NCBI GenBank assembly: GCA_900756715.1
Contig: CAAELC010000149.1
Coordinates: 1 to 6,709, forward strand
Reading direction: 5' to 3'
DNA: 6,709 nt
Source: an uncultured Oscillospiraceae bacterium
GTDB taxonomy: Bacteria; Bacillota; Clostridia; Oscillospirales; Oscillospiraceae
Numbering within the stretch: position 1 is the stretch's first letter; each line of letters starts with the position of its first letter. This document shows positions 6,157 to 6,709 of this stretch, in pieces. The translations under genes were made by a program, and so were the position numbers. The notes under the pieces were generated by a model, which saw only the letters and a program-made list of their open reading frames with translations, had not been told where the DNA came from and made no database searches.

Positions 6157-6689
6157 AGGGTCTCACTCTCCTCCTCAGGGTCAGTCAGGAAGATGCCGCC
6201 GGCGGAAAGCATCTGCAGGAAGGTAATAATCATTCCCACAAACACAGCCGAACGCATCAGGAGCATGGGCAGCTGAGAGGAGGGGCCTTTTTCGTGGACG
6301 GAAACGGTGGTAAACACGATTAGGGACTTGACAGCGAACACGCCCACGAAGCCCAACATACACAGCTTAGAAATTACGCTGATAACTTTCTGTACTTTAG
6401 GGGACATTTTGCTGGTAAAAATATCAATGCGGGTATAAGATGAAGATTTGGCGATATGGGATGCGCCAAGGAATGTCAGCCAAACCAGCAGCCAACGGGC
6501 GATTTCTTCCGTCCACGGCAGCGGCTTGATAAAGGGCAGGTAGCGTCCGGCGACCTGCAGCAGCACGCACAGCACCACGCAGATCATCATAAAGATCAGG
6601 AGTTCTTTTACAACGCTATCCACAAAGTCCATGAACTCCTGATAGGCATTTCTTTTCTTTTTCTTCTTGTTCAAAATTCCAGCCTCCAT
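6153..6689 (-). CDS. dctQ: TRAP transporter small permease subunit, DctQ family
   Basis: Small membrane subunit that pairs with DctM in a TRAP transporter. It has 178 residues, typical for DctQ, and four predicted helices near 28-47, 60-80, 101-124 and 142-167. The family motif lies at the second helix: WTEEIARWLLVWLTFLGAS (about 59-77). The N-terminus carries the basic stretch NKKKKKRN (7-14), consistent with a cytoplasmic N-terminus. The gene ends in TGA overlapping the dctM ATG by 4 nt. The ATG at 6689 directly follows a TAA in another frame (6692-6690) and has only AAGGA 10 nt upstream. An in-frame TTG at 6674 has a stronger GGAGG 8 nt upstream, so the true protein may lack the first five residues. 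The function call is not affected by the start choice. Confidence 0.92.
   Translation of the reverse strand: MEAGILNKKKKKRNAYQEFMDFVDSVVKELLIFMMICVVLCVLLQVAGRYLPFIKPLPWTEEIARWLLVWLTFLGASHIAKSSSYTRIDIFTSKMSPKVQKVISVISKLCMLGFVGVFAVKSLIVFTTVSVHEKGPSSQLPMLLMRSAVFVGMIITFLQMLSAGGIFLTDPEEESETL
6683..6687 (-). promoter_or_regulatory. Strong ribosome binding site inside the annotated dctQ start, pointing to a TTG start
   Basis: GGAGG at 6687-6683 on the minus strand shares its first G with the ATG of dctQ and stands 8 nt before the in-frame TTG at 6674-6672. The order stop (TAA), GGAGG, TTG is a compact gene junction like the others here. It competes with the ATG at 6689, which relies on AAGGA at 6704-6700. 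Confidence 0.45.
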
Positions 6690-6709
6690 TTACTTTGCGT
6701 CCTTAGTTA
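6690..6709 (-). CDS. C-terminal tail of an upstream gene, probably TRAP solute-binding protein (partial)
   Basis: One minus-strand frame at the right edge reads Thr-Lys-Asp-Ala-Lys-stop, with TAA (6692-6690) directly abutting the dctQ ATG. A lysine-rich end followed at once by dctQ fits the common TRAP order of solute-binding protein, small subunit, large subunit. Five codons cannot identify a protein, so the DctP call is inferred from gene order only. Confidence 0.3.

Noticed and set aside
5083..6276. 397-codon plus-strand open frame antisense to dctM/dctQ
   Set aside because: It lies opposite two unmistakable TRAP genes, and its translation is rich in His, Gln and Gly with no recognisable domain. 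This is a typical shadow of GC-rich coding sequence.
6651..6674. A-rich lysine-codon run in dctQ as a programmed frameshift site
   Set aside because: The run is AAG AAG AAA AAG AAA AGA in the natural frame. It lacks a canonical slippery heptamer with a downstream structure, and the frame stays open to the normal end.
1..6709. Search for defence systems, mobile elements, CRISPR arrays, tRNA/rRNA genes
   Set aside because: All sizeable stretches are accounted for by catabolic and transport genes. No transposase, direct-repeat array, tRNA-like cloverleaf or toxin-antitoxin pair was seen.

Overview
The window is one co-directional catabolic gene cluster, all on the minus strand, so transcription runs from high to low coordinates. 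The DNA is GC-rich. The genes are tightly packed and most are preceded by strong AGGAGG-type ribosome binding sites. The proteins look like those of a GC-rich anaerobic Firmicute, for example a gut Clostridia/Oscillospiraceae member. That placement is inference from style and protein flavour; no taxonomic marker is present.

Layout in transcription order: (1) the last codons of an upstream gene at the right edge (6690-6709), probably the TRAP solute-binding protein; (2) the TRAP small membrane subunit dctQ (6153-6689); (3) the TRAP large permease dctM (4855-6156), overlapping dctQ by 4 nt; (4) a 131-nt gap holding an 88-nt inverted repeat with a nested tetraloop hairpin; (5) a TIM-barrel sugar epimerase of the D-tagatose/D-psicose 3-epimerase type (3857-4723); (6) a 59-nt gap with a second tetraloop hairpin; (7) a KduD-type short-chain dehydrogenase (3033-3797); (8) a D-2-hydroxyacid dehydrogenase (2056-3015); (9) a KDPG aldolase fused to a C-terminal glyoxalase-like (VOC) domain (1066-2022); (10) a PfkB-family 2-keto-3-deoxygluconate kinase (27-1052). 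The left edge cuts a GC palindrome that may be the start of a terminator.

The logic is import and breakdown of a sugar acid. A Na+-coupled TRAP transporter takes up the acid. KduD-like and hydroxyacid dehydrogenases and the epimerase convert it toward 2-keto-3-deoxy-D-gluconate (KDG). KdgK phosphorylates KDG to KDPG, and the aldolase splits KDPG into pyruvate and glyceraldehyde-3-phosphate. The last two steps are well supported. The native substrate and the order of the earlier steps are not fixed by the sequence, because no dehydratase (UxuA/UxaA-type), KduI isomerase, polysaccharide lyase or regulator lies in the window.

The points most worth a second look are the aldolase-VOC fusion, which keeps a near-complete metal-site pattern; the complete 3-epimerase active site in a KDG operon where no textbook step needs it; and the structured RNA elements between the transport and catabolic genes. 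I see no defence system, CRISPR array, transposase, tRNA or rRNA.
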